A DNA stretch of 64,000 nucleotides from Campanula takesimana (lineage: Eukaryota; Streptophyta; Magnoliopsida; Asterales; Campanulaceae), in the NCBI GenBank assembly GCA_026119855.1, contig JAOWBW010002211.1:46473-110472 (forward strand), read 5' to 3'. The first letter of the stretch is position 1, and each line of letters begins with the position of its first letter. Made by a program: the position numbers and the translations under genes. Shown here piece by piece: positions 11,493 to 22,898 of this stretch. The notes below the pieces were generated by a model. The model made no database searches, was not told the DNA's origin, and saw only the letters and a program-made list of their open reading frames with translations.

Positions 11493-11831
11493 CTTGAAGG
11501 ACAAGACTTGCAATAAGATTAAGATTAATGTGCTTGAAGGACAAGACTTGCAATAAGATTAAGATTAAAGTGCTTGAAGGACAAGACTTGCAATGAAATT
11601 AAGTTTCTTGAATGGACAAGACTTGCAAGAATTAAGAGATGAACAACAATAATATGAACAAACAAAAGAGATAAGATGAAGAGAAGGATGGGGGAGAAGG
11701 TGGCTTCACCTATGTTTAGTTAGGCCAATCTTCCTTTCTCTTTCACTCTCAAAACACTCTCTGGAGCAATTTTAGCAGAGTACCACTAACAATAATCGTT
11801 TCTCCCCCCCTGGAATGATTAGCAAGGGCTT

Positions 11832-11842
11832 CAATTTATAGG
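11832..11842 (-). promoter_or_regulatory. TATA box of element H LTR
   Basis: Minus strand GGCCTATAAATTG. The palindrome AGCCGTACGGCT sits only about 20 bp upstream, at 11862-11873. The same arrangement is in the other LTR (TATA at 21757-21767, palindrome at 21787-21798). Confidence 0.7.
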
Positions 11843-11861
11843 CCCTGTGACCTCCCAAAGT

Positions 11862-11873
11862 AGCCGTACGGCT
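11862..11873. promoter_or_regulatory. AGCCGTACGGCT palindrome upstream of the H TATA box
   Basis: Perfect 12-base palindrome, identical to that in B's LTRs although the two LTRs otherwise differ. Confidence 0.85.
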
Positions 11874-12025
11874 AGGGATGGTGCCTTCTGGATTTTTCCA
11901 ATTTTTAATTCCATAAAGGTCCTTGTGTTCCAAATTTATCCTAGTGAGGTCCTGGCCTATCAGTTTGTCCCTGAATGGTGCCAAGAATTCCTCTAATTTG
12001 GTCATTTCAGATTGGGGTACTTACA

Positions 12026-12040
12026 GAGCCCCTCGGCAAC
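12026..12040 (-). promoter_or_regulatory. Polypurine tract of element H
   Basis: Minus strand ...GCCGAGGGGCTC immediately before the LTR start. Confidence 0.75.
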
Positions 12041-12147
12041 GTCGCTTTGGAGAAGCGGGGTTGTCGATACATAAAGCATCCCAATCTGATGGGAGGACGG
12101 CTAGGGCCGATTTGCTTCAGATGGCTGGACCTAGGGGTATAGGATTC

Positions 12148-12185
12148 CTACGTATCCCGTTCGTGGGGAATCAAGCCTAACGTAG
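12148..12185 (-). other. Hairpin motif 1, H copy (class I)
   Basis: Minus sense: outer CTACG/CGTAG, inner TCCC...GGGA with a CACGAAC loop. Confidence 0.75.
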
Positions 12186-13770
12186 TTCGGAAGAGGGGTG
12201 AGAGATTTAAGGCTACTCAAACCTATGGGCGACCATCGAGGTCGGGTGGAAGAACTTAGCGTCTTCAAGCCTAAGGTGACCGTAAAGGTCGGGTGGAGAA
12301 CTTAGCGTCTCAAGTCTAAGGGTGACCGTAAAGGTCGGGTGGAGAACTTAGCGTCTCAAGTCTAAGGGTGACCGTTCAAGGTCGGGTGGAGAACTCGGGC
12401 ATGACACTCATTCGGTCAGTGGCTAGAGATTTGGGCATGACACTCACTCGGTCAGAGGCTAGGACTCAGGCATGACACTCATTCGGTCAGAGGCTAGGGT
12501 TCGGGCATGACACTCATTTGGTCAGAGGCTAAGGTTTGGGCATGACACTTATCTGGTCAGAGGCTAGGACTCGGGCATGACACTCATTCGGTCAGAGGCA
12601 AGGACTTGGGCATGACACTTATTCGGTCAGAGGCAAAGATTCGGCATGATACTCATTCGGTCAGAGGCAAGGCAAGGACTCGGGCATGACACTCATTCGG
12701 TCAGAGGCAAGGTAAGGACTCGGGCATGACACTTATTCGGTCAGAGGCAAGGGCTCGGGCATGACACTCATTCGGTCAGAGGCAAGGACTTGGGCATGAC
12801 ACTCATTCGGTCAGAGGCAAGGCAAGGACTCGGGCATGACACTCGTTTGTTCAGAGGCGAGGGATTCGGTCAACCTGTCTCTATGGGAGAGGGTTGACTA
12901 CAAGACTGGTCTTACGTCATCTTCGACTGCCGTGACACATTTGTTCAACTTTTCTCATGGCGGAGGGTTGACTACACAAACTGGTCAACTTGTCTCATGG
13001 CGGAGGGTCGACTACTCAATTTGGTCAATTGTCTCATGGCGGAGGGTCGACTATTCAAATTGGTCAACCTGTCTCATGGCGGAGGGTCGACTACTCAAAC
13101 TGGTCAACTTGTCTCATGGCGGAGGGTCGACAAAATCCAATGGTCTTACGTCACGCCGGACGGCCAAGGATGAATCTCACGGATCCTAATGGACTTATGT
13201 CATTCGAACGACCAAAGGAAAGTTTAACGAAGCCTAATGGTCTTACGTCACGCTTGACGGCCAAAAGGTCACTCGAGGGACTAAGGTTTTGGTCAACTCC
13301 GTCTTTGGGGAGATTGACGAGGCAAACTGGTCTTAGGTCCGACTAAGGACTGCCGGGATTTGGTCAACTTGGCTCAATGGAGAGGGTTGACTAAGGAGAA
13401 TGGTATTACGTCACTTTGGACTGCCGGGACAAAACATTCGAGGCAACTCCACCTTTGGGAGTTTGACAAGGCAAACTGGTCTTACGTCCACTAAGGACTG
13501 CCGGGACAACAACGGATTTGACTTTCACTTGGTCAATCCTAAAGGTTTGGTCAACACTAACTACGAGATGGTTGACTAACAAGGATGGTCTTACGTCATT
13601 TTGGACTGCCGGGGACAAACACTTTATCCTAAAATGACCATTCTGGGTCAAGGCTTGACTTGGGTGAACTCCATCTTTGGGGAGTTTGACCGGGAAATTT
13701 TAACTTGAACTCTTTGGTCAAAGTTTGAGCTTTGGTCAACTCAACTCAATGGGAAGGTTGACACACTTTC
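12186..13770. repeat. Tandem arrays in the 3' region of element H
   Basis: Three successive arrays. 12205-12390: about four units of 45-55 bp with gaccgtaaaggtcgggtgg. 12395-12860: about eleven units of 35-50 bp with gggcatgacactcattcggt. 12945-13135: about five units of 38-40 bp with tctcatggcggagggtcgac. Beyond these, to about 13770, is a degenerate stretch with gtcttacgtcac and ctgccggga phrases. Open frames across the arrays are products of repetition, not genes. Confidence 0.9.
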
Positions 13771-14029
13771 TTGACGCCGGGGGAAGCCTATGGGTGACCT
13801 TTTAGACACATTGTGGATGAAAAAGTCCAATCATTTTGAGAGAAGATCAAAAGCATTTTGCTTGAAACATTGTTTTTTGATAAATGAGGCCAAAGGGCAA
13901 GCTTAAAAATGCTTATTCCTGAAGGCAAATCTTTTAACGAAGCATGTTAGTCAATTTTTTTATTTTAACCTAACCATGAGGTTTGTCATGCATAAAGTCC
14001 CTTGGAGCTTTGTCCATCTCTTAGCAGTG

Positions 14030-14350
14030 ATCGGGTATAGAGAACCCTTTTGTCATTGATATTGGGGTAGCCCCATGTCCTTCTCGCTGTTGATGTTGGA
14101 GGTAGTCCCATGTCCTTATTGGCGTCGGTGGCGGCATAGCCCCATGTCCTCGATGTCGGGGTATCCCCATGCTTTGTGGAAGTAGCCCCATGTATTTGTG
14201 GTGGTAGCCCCATATCTTTGTGGAGGTAGCCCCATGCCCTTGTGGTCGTTGGTGTGGAGGTAGCCCCAATGTCGTCCTTCGACCTTTGATGCTGGCGTAG
14301 ACCCAATATCATATTTTGACCTTTGGCGCTGGCGTAGACCCAACCTGACC
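14030..14350. repeat. Degenerate array with gtagccccatg phrase, element H
   Basis: About nine copies of gtagccccatg(tcc) at spacings of 20-45 bp. The overlapping minus frames that look like proteins are only this repeat. Confidence 0.85.
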
Positions 14351-14403
14351 TTTGAAGTGAGGTTAGGAACCCATCCCTTTTTCATGACGCACCCTTTCTT
14401 TTG

Positions 14404-14439
14404 CCTAGGCCGCCCTTGCGGGTTTTCAACCTAGCGGGC
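14404..14439 (-). other. Hairpin motif 2, H copy
   Basis: Minus sense: outer CTAGG...CCTAG, inner CCC-GCAA-GGG with a GNRA loop. On the sense strand an A-tract (T-run at 14443-14469 on the plus strand) precedes it. Confidence 0.7.
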
Positions 14440-14935
14440 TACTCTTTTTTTTTTTTTTTTTTTTTTTTTGAGTGATCCAGCCGACTCGATGGGACGGGGA
14501 CTTAAGATGTCTTTGGAGAAAACATGTAGGGGCATTTATTTAGGCGGGAGAGAGTCCCTCAATTGTATCATGAAATAGGAGGAAGCCCCTGCTTGACAGA
14601 ACATAAGTGTTTAGCTCTTTCCTAAGATGTAGAGAAGAATACTTGTCGAGACATTTGAAATTTGTCTTGGTTAAAATTGTCAAAATGATTGCTTGGATGG
14701 ACCATGTTCATTATTATGTCAAGATTATAACAAGCAATTAGCCTTAACATGTATAAATGTTGTGATCAATTAGGATTAAGATTCGATCAATGGCAAGGTC
14801 AAAAGGTGTTTATGGGGAATGGTCCTTGTCTGGTAAATTGGTCACTGATGGGACCAAGGGGGAGAGGCTTGGCTACTTTGGGAAAGCCATGGTTTGACCG
14901 TTCTTTCTCATGCTGTGACCGGACCCGAAGGTTGC

Positions 14936-14975
14936 CTACGTTCCCCTCAGTTTGAGGAGCTCAGGTCGCCGTTAG
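14936..14975 (-). other. Hairpin motif 1, H copy (class II)
   Basis: Minus sense: left arm CTAACG, right arm CGTAG, inner CTCCTC-AAACT-GAGGGG. Flanked by GGACCCGAAGGTTGCC on the plus strand, as in B and D. Confidence 0.7.
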
Positions 14976-16670
14976 TTTGGCCATGGGGCCGTCTTTGCCG
15001 GGGTTTGTGCCTTCTGAAGTGAGTTCCTTCTTGGTTGTCTTTTGACATGGACTCCCTTTCTTGCTAACCCTTGGGGGTGGACTTTGCGGTGCGCTTTTGA
15101 GGCGAACTTCCTTTTCACATGCATTCATTTCCTTTCCTTCTTTCCACATATTCATCCTCTCCCTCTTCTAATTTTTTTTTTGAGGGAGAGGGGAAACATT
15201 AGCCCCAACTCGCTGTCTTGGGCTTTGGCTCCTTTGTAGCCCCTTGGTGGAACGTCCTTACTTCCGGCTTTGACTTTGAAGATTCGGGGAGTCCTTTGTT
15301 GCGCATGCGCGATCACGGTTGAATTTGAGCAACAACATCCTTGCTTTTTCATTGCCTTGGGATGCCTTTGATGTGCATAAGGAATTTGTCTCGGGAAGGT
15401 GTATCGGGTTGTGTATCGGAAATGTGTATCGGGAATGTGTATGAGGGAAGACTTGCCATTAATGGTTTCTTCATGTCAATTGATCACAACATTTATTCAC
15501 ATCAAGATTAATTGTTTGCATTTAGCATTTTTCATTTGTGTTTTAGGTCCATTCGTCCTTAATGAGTCATCATTGACTAGTATGGTTAGAAGTCAATTCA
15601 TCATTTTGGGGACGTAGCAATCAATTGAAAATAACAAGCAAGGCAATTTCAAGAGTAAATGTATATTGCAAATAATGTCTCAAGTCTAGAGAGAAGAGAA
15701 TGAAAATGACTATTTTATTTAGATAACTTTGTACATACATGTCCAAGTCTGGACCTTTGTAAAAATGAAAAGACACAGTCCAAGACGGACTTTTGGTGAG
15801 AACCTAGATCCTACGAGGCTGGAAGACTCATTTTTTTTTTATTTTTTTTAGGGATGGGCCCCTATGAAGTGCGATGGTCTGTTTCCTTCTTCCGTTGTTG
15901 GAGGGGTTGTCGGCGGCATATTCCATGTCTTCCACGGGGAACTCGGGTTCTGTGTCATCGGGAAAAGATGTCGCGAGGCCTCCATTTGGCTTGGCGTTGT
16001 AACTACCGGGCTCATCTTTGGCCATCTTCTTTTGGTGATTTCCTTTCAAGGGGCGTAACCTTCGTGCATGGCATTCAGCGAGGGTATGGCCATTTGATGT
16101 AGCCGCCTTTGGGCTTCCGAAAACACAGGCATTTTCTTGCAATCGGTATTCCAACTTTTCTTCCTCATGTGGACGGTTGCCTCGGACACCAATTCAGATG
16201 TGAGCTCCTTGGTTGATGTTTCCGGGGGACAAAACCGCAAATGACTTTAACATTTTAAACTTCAAGGTGAAATTATAACCATGATTCGAGAAGCATGCTT
16301 CATTAGCGGATTACCCTTTTAGGAAAAAAAAATTCATTTCTTATTTAAGAAAACTTGATCTCGTTTTTTTTTTTTTTGAAAGACACACTTTTCCTTTGGG
16401 TGAAAGACTCGCACACATTTTTTTTTTGGACAAGGCAATAATGACAATAATAATATTATTAAGAAAACTGTCAATGGATCCCAAATGGTCACCGCATGGC
16501 ATCAACCGGGGAGTCAAGACTTTAACTAAACCTAACAGACATCTTAACCGACTTTTCCTAAAGACTTATCACACATCCTAACAATGGACTCTAACTTTTC
16601 CTAAGGGGAGGTTGATGAAAAGGGTTTTGAAATTTCATCCTCTGTTGCGGCAACCACAACACCATCAATT
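14976..16670. other. Element H non-coding stretch
   Basis: About 1.7 kb with no credible domain. T- and A-rich tracts (15168-15181, 15830-15850, 16360-16377, 16420-16430) and short decayed frames. I recognise nothing else in it. Confidence 0.5.
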
Positions 16671-17138
16671 TCACAAACCGGGGCGTTCAATCTTTCCTTG
16701 CGCGATTAACTTCCGGATGACGCGTTTTAAAGCGATGCAATCGTCGGTATCGTGCCCATGGTAGTTGTGAAATGCACACCATTCAGTTGTGTTGAGACGC
16801 CCCTTGGGGTTTGTGGGTTGGTAATTGACAAGAGGCTTCGCAAGGCCTTGCCTAACCAATTCTTCAAATACCTTACTTATGGGCATTCCGAAATCCTCGT
16901 ACCTTGTGAAACGGGGTCTGGCTTGGCATTTGGCTTTTCTTTCATCATCGACTGAAGTGTGCTGGGGACAACAATCCCTGTCTCTCAATGCAAAGGGGTT
17001 CTCATTGAGTGTCCTTTCGAACTTAGCTTCCATTTTCTTTCTCATCCCCAATGGATGGTTGAGAGGATTTTGCGGAGGCGCGGGGGCGTAGGCATACCCG
17101 TACCCTTGGTTGCTCGCAGGGGTATGTATCGGAGGCAT
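16671..17138 (-). pseudogene. Element H gag remnant with zinc-knuckle-like motif
   Basis: A 155-residue minus frame. Its C-terminal part contains WCAFHNYHGHDTDDC and then IALKRVIRKLIAQGK, the same arrangement as the CAYHVSPGHATDDC knuckle of B's gag-protease frame, so it is a Tat-type gag end. The N-terminal part (Pro/Tyr/Ala-rich) probably continues the frame of 17198-17890 after a shift. In an intact element gag packages the RNA; here only a remnant is left and no pol follows. The region immediately downstream has stops in the same frame. Confidence 0.65.
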
Positions 17139-17197
17139 GTAAGGAGCTTGTGGTCCAAAAGTCTTGGATTATAGGGATGATACGGGTCACCATGGAA

Positions 17198-17890
17198 TCA
17201 TATCGGAAAATCCAGTGGAAATCGGTTAGTGATGCATGGTCGGGTATCCACATATGGTCTAAACAGTGTCTGAGCCCCGGTGACTTGGTTGATGGCATTA
17301 AACCGAGAAAGGGTATGGTATTGTGAGTATGATGCTTGAGCCGTAACCGGTGTGAACAGCGGTTTGCGGGCCTTTTGAGTGGATCGTGCTTGGGGTTTAT
17401 ATAGGAAGTGTCTCATGGGAGATATTGGATTTGGGATGAGGCGGAGTGAGGAAGATTTGAGTGAGAGGCTCGTTGTGGATGACGGCGTGTTGGGGTGAAG
17501 AAATGGAGGTCTCGGTATTTTGGTGAGGTGGAGGGGGCATTCTTTGGTTACAATCCGGAGGTCGGGTAGCTTCAACCTTTCATTGTGGTTGGTCACTTTG
17601 GTGAAGGGCCCATCAGTTGTGACATCTCTTTGTCTCATCGACTCATCGAACGGGTCCTGTGTTTCTTTACGGCTCTTCGTGATGACTTCCTTTATAGCCC
17701 CGGAGGCTTCTAGAGCTTGGAGCAGCTTTCCTTTCGTCAGGCTATCCAGGTTGTCTGCAACATCGTTTCCCAAACTACCATCCATTGAAGCGGTCTTTCC
17801 GAGGTACTGGGTTAGAGAAGTTGCGGTGACTGAGGAACTCTCTGATTCCACATGCACTAGGCGGCGGCATGATTGTCTCTTCCACTTCAT
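17198..17890 (-). pseudogene. Element H gag-like N-terminal frame
   Basis: A 230-residue minus frame starting MKWKRQSCRRLVHVES. It lies directly upstream of the knuckle frame at 16671-17138, so it is probably the front of the same gag, separated by a frameshift near 17140-17200. It has a Ser/Pro-rich middle and no recognised domain. I infer its identity from position and from the downstream knuckle, not from sequence similarity. Confidence 0.5.
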
Positions 17891-18005
17891 CTGATCATAC
17901 GGGGAAGAAAAAGAGGTAGTTTAGACTCGGGTAAAATTTGGATGAGTGCTTGGGCTAAAGATGCATGTGCTTCCCTTTCGGGATATTTGACCGGGCCGAA
18001 GTTTC

Positions 18006-18066
18006 CTATGTTCCCCTCACCACGAGGGAGGGGGTCCCACGCGATGAGAGGCTCAGGTCATTGTAG
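18006..18066 (-). other. Hairpin motif 1, H copy (class II, decayed)
   Basis: Minus sense: arms CTACA and CATAG, with a longer inner part containing GAGCCTC and GAGGGG. The weakest member of the set. Confidence 0.45.
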
Positions 18067-18149
18067 TTCGAGTGGGTTTAGAATCTTAAAAGGGAAAGAC
18101 GAACATGAAGGACTTCTTGGAAGATAACGAGGATCCACCCAAGGACTTG

Positions 18150-18360
18150 ACTGACTTCTTAGGGGACAACGCCTAGGGTCTTGATGGGAATCTTAGCGGG
18201 AAATCTCAACAGGGACCTAGGAGAAAACGCCTAGGGTCTTGATGGGAATCTTAATGGGGAACTAGGGGACAACGCCTAGGGTCTTGATGGGAATCTTAAC
18301 GGGGACCTAGGGGACAACGCCTAGGGTCTTGATGGGAATCTTAACGGGGGACCTATCCAA
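18150..18360. repeat. Tandem array in element H leader
   Basis: Four units of about 45-60 bp with aacgcctagggtcttgat and gggaatctta. Confidence 0.9.
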
Positions 18361-20041
18361 AGATTGACGGGGGTTACCTGAGGTCTTGGAGGATAACATG
18401 GATCCATCCAAACACTTAACGGGATGACGCTTATTAGCGATAGAATGCAATGTGTCAAAGACAAGAAGCAAAGACGGAGCGAATTCATGCAACGCGTAAT
18501 TAATTAGCTGTTCAGGTTTACTTAAAACGCATTTTTATTCCTAAATGGTTGGAAAAGATTTCTCTTCTTTTTCGCAACTATTCTAAATCCTGGATCAGTG
18601 GAGGCCATCACTACGTCTATAGACCCCTCGTTTTTCACCTGTATTGCACACTCCCAAGGACGGACTATCCCGAGCAAGGGTCCTATAGGGCAAGCGGCTT
18701 CCACCGACCGAAAGAAATGATCCTAGGGTCTAGTGCATCGCAAGGTTCCCGATGTGCGGGTCATCCTAATCATGATTAAGCCCCAGTCAGGATCGAGACT
18801 ATTCCGAAGGCTACACCGATATTCCGACACGACCTCATTTTGAATGAGGTGTCTCAATCCTCGACCATGAGCTTAAGGATGATAAACATGACTCGTTTAT
18901 TAGGGCTTAACGATGCGGTGTTACCCTATCTTTAGCACATGGCCTTTATTAATTGTGGTCGTCATTAACACACGAGTTAGAGGCGGGTTAGGCCACGCTT
19001 GCATTACATCAAGGAGTCGTAACCCGGGCATTAACTTGGCCACAATTGACTTTGGACACATGCTTAAAGATAATGGCAACGTGACCTAGACCAAAAACCA
19101 ACCAAAGTCACGGTATTTGTGTGTCACGGACATGTGTGGTTGACTCGGCTCGGAAGGGGAGGTGGAATGGACCCGTGCGCGCTCGAAGGGAACAAGAGCG
19201 CCAATCGAGCTGCATCTGGCATCCATCCCGGGTTTAAAGGGTATTTGGAACGTGCAAGGCCAAGTGCGCGTTGTGTGAAGTCAATTCTATATTCCCTTTT
19301 TGAGTCAAAATAGAGATTTTTATTTTGTTTTTCAACATGATGAGCATGGCATGAGCAAGATATGAACAAGTATGAACAAGCATGAAGTAGGCAATTTATA
19401 CACACAATGAATCAAAAGAACATGATTAAACAAAGACCGAAACTTGTACATGTACCAAGTTGTGCACAACCAAAAAAATTTCGAATAAAACATTTTGCCA
19501 AAAGAACAATCTTTACATTGAAACCATTCATACAAAGCAAGTTGTGCACAACAAGAAGAGTCTTTTTTTTAAAATAATTCAAGAAATCTTTACAAAAAGG
19601 GTTATGCACAATGAGGCTTTGAAAACCAATTTTATTGACAAAAGATCATGCATAACCAAGTTTTAAAAACCAAGTTTTGGCCAAAAGAATAAAGGTAATG
19701 TGCACAAGTAAGGCTGTAAATTTGGAACCTGGACAAGCAGAAGCAGGAGGCAATTCAGAATGTTGCTGCCCTGCACAAAATTGTTAATTTGCAACATTCT
19801 GGCCCTTTACCAAAGTAGCCGTACGGCTAGACCAAGATGGTTGAGATTTTTTCTCAGTTTCTCCAACTTCTGATCATCATGCTCTAGTTTATTGCATTTC
19901 CAAAACGTATTCACTCAAAATATTTCAAACAGAAACAACAAACACACACAAATATGCACAAAGTCAACTAACGGAAACGGGAGTTTGACCCACACAAAAG
20001 TGCCTCCAAAGCTTCTAAAGAGAAGTTTGCAAGCACTTTAT
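18361..20041 (-). other. Element H leader
   Basis: Non-coding region between gag and PBS. 18520-18720 resembles B's leader at 30290-30480 (shared phrase gtttttcacctgta). Two perfect GTTGTGCACAAC palindromes (19459-19470, 19541-19552) with weaker relatives near 19602, 19648 and 19697, and another AGCCGTACGGCT at 19817-19828. Confidence 0.65.
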
Positions 20042-20043
20042 TC

Positions 20044-20058
20044 CCAGCGGAGTCGCCA
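20044..20058 (-). promoter_or_regulatory. Primer binding site of element H
   Basis: Minus strand TGGCGACTCCGCTGG, one base after the LTR end. Begins with the obligatory TGG (complement of tRNA CCA). I do not identify the tRNA with confidence. Confidence 0.85.
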
Positions 20059-20059
20059 C

Positions 20060-21949
20060 TGTAAGGATCCCCGCCCCGCGACAAGGTCAACACGTGTCCA
20101 AATCCGGGATGGTTCCAAACACAATGGCACAATTTAACGGAGTCGCCACACTTTGTTAATTTTAAACCCAACAAAATGAAAAAGGTTAGAGACAAAAGGT
20201 TCGGAGGTCAGGTTACGGCTTGGAATGAGTTTTACGTCACCCAAGCCGCCTCGGTCAAAACTGAGTCTCCCTTGTTAATTAACAAAAGTGCATGCGTGTG
20301 TGTGTGTTTTAACGGAAAATCTCTGTTTTTGACTGCTTATCAATTTTAACTGAAAAAGAAGGTTTTATTTGCACAAGAAACAACAGAACAAGGGGCAAAA
20401 AGGTCATTTTCCCTCTGACCCAAACCATCCGTATGGATGGGATGATCTTCCTTGGGATTTTTACAGTTTGTTCAGAAACAGTCCAGTTCCAGGCAGAAAC
20501 AGAGCATTCTGCTGAAACTGGACTTAAATAGTTTTGATTCCAGTTTTATTTCAACACAACAAACTTAAACAAAATCATTCCTATGCCTAATGATCATCAA
20601 TTGAACCCCAAAACGAGTATTTAGGTGTGATCAAAGCAATCATTGGAGAAAATCACACAAAGGTGATGAACACGGCCAAATGAGACAAAATGACCATTTG
20701 ATGATTAAATATGGAAACTTTATCATCCAGATGACATTTTTATACATTATTAACCTCTTAGGGACCAAATTATTGCATAAAGATTCAATCTTTATGACCC
20801 AAAATGGGATTTCAAAGCTAAATCAAAAGGGTAAGATGATAAACACTAAGGTTTTATCATCCCACATGATTATCATTGCCAAATCAAAACAAAATCAACA
20901 TAAAGATTTGGACTTTCACCACTAGATTGGATCCTTAAGCCAAATACAACCTTGGGACAACATTATTTGACATAAAGATTTGATCTTTATGACCCCAAAG
21001 GGGATTTTGAAGCTAGATCAATGTTTGGATGATAAAGATTGAAACTTTATCATCCAAATGACCATCTTTGCTACCAATGAACAACATAATCAACCAAAAC
21101 ATGTGCCTTTTTCATTAAAATAGATCATTGATTTGTTATAAGTGTGAAATTCAACAAACCATGATCATCCTTAGGTTAGAACCACTTTCACACAAAGTGT
21201 GAAGGACACCTTGAATCATCCATGGTTTGGACCATAGTGTATAACAATATATATATATATATATAGTGCTTGAAGGACAAGACTTGCAATAAGATTAAGA
21301 TTAAAGTGCTTGAAGGACAAGACTTGCAATAAGATTAAGATTAAAGTGCTTGAAGGACAAGACTTGCAATGAAATTAAGTTGCTTGAATGGACAAGACTT
21401 GCAAGAATTAAGAGATGAACAACAATAATATGAACAAACAAAAGAGATAAGATGAAGAGAAGGATGGGGGAGAAGGTGGCTTCACCTATGTTTAGTTAGG
21501 CCAATCTTCCTTTCTCTTTCACTCTCAAAACACTTGAATGGACAAGACTTGCAAGAATTAAGAGATGAACAACAATAATATGAACAAACAAAAGAGATAA
21601 GATGAAGAGAAGGATGGGAGAGAAGGTGGCTTCACCTATGTTTAGTTAGGCCAATCTTCCTTTCTCTTTCACTCTCAAAACACTCTCTGGAGCAATTTTA
21701 GCAGAGTAACACTAACAATAATCGTTTCTCCCCCCTGGAATGATCAGCAAGGGCTTCAATTTATAGGCCCTGTGACCTCCCAAAGTAGCCGTACGGCTAG
21801 GGATGGTGCCTTATGTATTTTCCAATTTTTAATTCCAAAAAGGTCCTTGTGTTCCAAATTTATCCTAGTGAGGTCCTGGCCTATCAGTTTGTCCCTGAAT
21901 GGGGCCAAGAATTCCTCTAATTTGGTCATTTCAGATTGGGGTACTTACA
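20060..21949 (-). repeat. 5' LTR of element H
   Basis: 1890 bp. Contains a tandem 150-bp duplication (21383-21532 and 21533-21682) absent from the other LTR, and a shorter TA run. 150 minus 46 accounts exactly for the 104-bp length difference. A PBS-like CGGAGTCGCCAC lies at 20138-20149. Confidence 0.95.
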
Positions 21950-21954
21950 ACTAT
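21950..21954. repeat. Target site duplication of element H, right (ACTAT)
   Basis: Matches 10235-10239 exactly. Confidence 0.93.
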
Positions 21955-22660
21955 ACCCCTTCCATGCTTCCAAGGCGAGGTTTAAATAGGCAGAACTACA
22001 CTACCGTCAAGGAGTGGGTTGGACATTTCTGGTGGATCAGGTCGGCAGACATCCTGTGGGTGCCTCCGCATTAGAACCCAAGCAGGTACATTATCACAAG
22101 TGTGGGCCACTCCTTCGTTTGGTTAGCTGGGCTTTGATCTATCACCTTTTATCTGGGTTAACGGATTTCTCGCCAATTTGGACAAGTCTAAGAGGTACCC
22201 TTTTCTGATCACCCTATCCCGACCAATTTGCCTGTGGATGCCAACATTTGTAAACTGTTGTAAGAGCTTTGGTATAGGAACGGTGCGCATATCGGCAGAG
22301 GCAGACGCCAGAGCGAAGGGGACACATTCTATGAACCCTCTTTTGTGTATCTCGAATGGCTGGGTCCTCAGACTGTTGAAGACAATGCTACCACTGCCGC
22401 TTCAGTCTCGGAGCTCTTGGGTCCAGAGATTCTGTCTGGAGATTATTTTTCTCAGATAATGGGTCCCACATTCTTCCAAAATCAGATAGGCGGGAATCAT
22501 ACACGCAACGGCCATCGGTCTGGACGTCGCAGGAATGGTCGGGACCTAGCCTCAAGGATTACCATTCCCGATGCAACCGGTTCTGGGAATCAAGGGGGAG
22601 AAAGCTCCTCGGGCTTCAAAACGTGTTCAACCACCTCGGTTAATGAGTGGAATTTCAGTT
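21950..22660 (+). pseudogene. Antisense extra ORF of element B, second part
   Basis: Resumes the ORF of 9525-10239 on the other side of element H. Protein-like blocks are TVKEWVGHFWWIRSADILWV soon after the junction (about 22008-22066) and EWLGPQTVEDNATTAASVSE near 22350. Between them the frame has stops and shifts (22072, and 22130-22330). The C-terminal part is Gly/Ser/Arg-rich. Its continuation across H, with the ACTAT duplication marking the cut, is the main evidence that both parts belong to one gene. Confidence 0.6.
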
Positions 22661-22811
22661 ATTTCAGCATAATCCTTGGCTACCACGCCAAGATGTTTTT
22701 TTATTATTTCAAAGTTTGTTGTGTTTGTTTTTCTTTTTCAAATGTAATGTTTGCAACTTCAACGTGGGGAATAAAGTTTTTTTATTATTAATGACCGGAC
22801 CCAAAGGTTGC

Positions 22812-22857
22812 CTACGTTCCTCTTTTACAATGGACTAAGAGGCTCAGGTTAGCATAG
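22812..22857 (-). other. Hairpin motif 1, B copy (class II)
   Basis: Minus sense: arms CTATG/CGTAG, inner CCTCTT...AAGAGG (six perfect pairs). Confidence 0.75.
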
Positions 22858-22898
22858 TTTGGCACAATCACTTGAATTTTTGCGCGCCTCCTGTTTTA

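Larger units (their letters stand above)
10240..12025 (-). repeat. 3' LTR of element H
   Basis: 1786 bp, minus-strand ends TGTAAGTACCCC...GGATCCTTACA. Differs from the other LTR by scattered, mostly C/T changes, a longer TA run (11425-11489) and lack of a 150-bp duplication. Confidence 0.95.
10240..21949 (-). mobile_element. Non-autonomous Tat-type LTR element H (LARD-like), complete
   Basis: 11.7 kb with paired LTRs (10240-12025 and 20060-21949), ACTAT duplications, PBS and PPT, all in minus orientation. The internal region has only gag-like remnants (16671-17890), several tandem arrays and copies of the hairpin motifs. I find no protease, reverse transcriptase, RNase H or integrase. Same PBS and PPT type as B, so B-like elements are plausible helpers. 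Inserted inside the antisense ORF of B. Confidence 0.93.

Noticed and set aside
11329..11553. Minus frame with a Tyr-Ile repeat
   Set aside because: Translation of the TA microsatellite.
12395..12860. Regular short repeats as a CRISPR array
   Set aside because: Spacers are themselves repetitive and variable in length, there are no cas genes, and the setting is a plant retroelement.
12836..13346. Plus frames with repeated SWRRVDYS / SHGGGS segments
   Set aside because: Tandem array of 38-40 bp, not a gene.
13986..14385. Minus frames with repeated GATST and GYHH-like segments
   Set aside because: They follow from the gtagccccatg array; all three frames give equally repetitive peptides.
20044..20058. 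Naming the tRNA that primes H and B
   Set aside because: The site begins with TGG as required, but I could not match the 3' end to a particular plant tRNA from memory with confidence.
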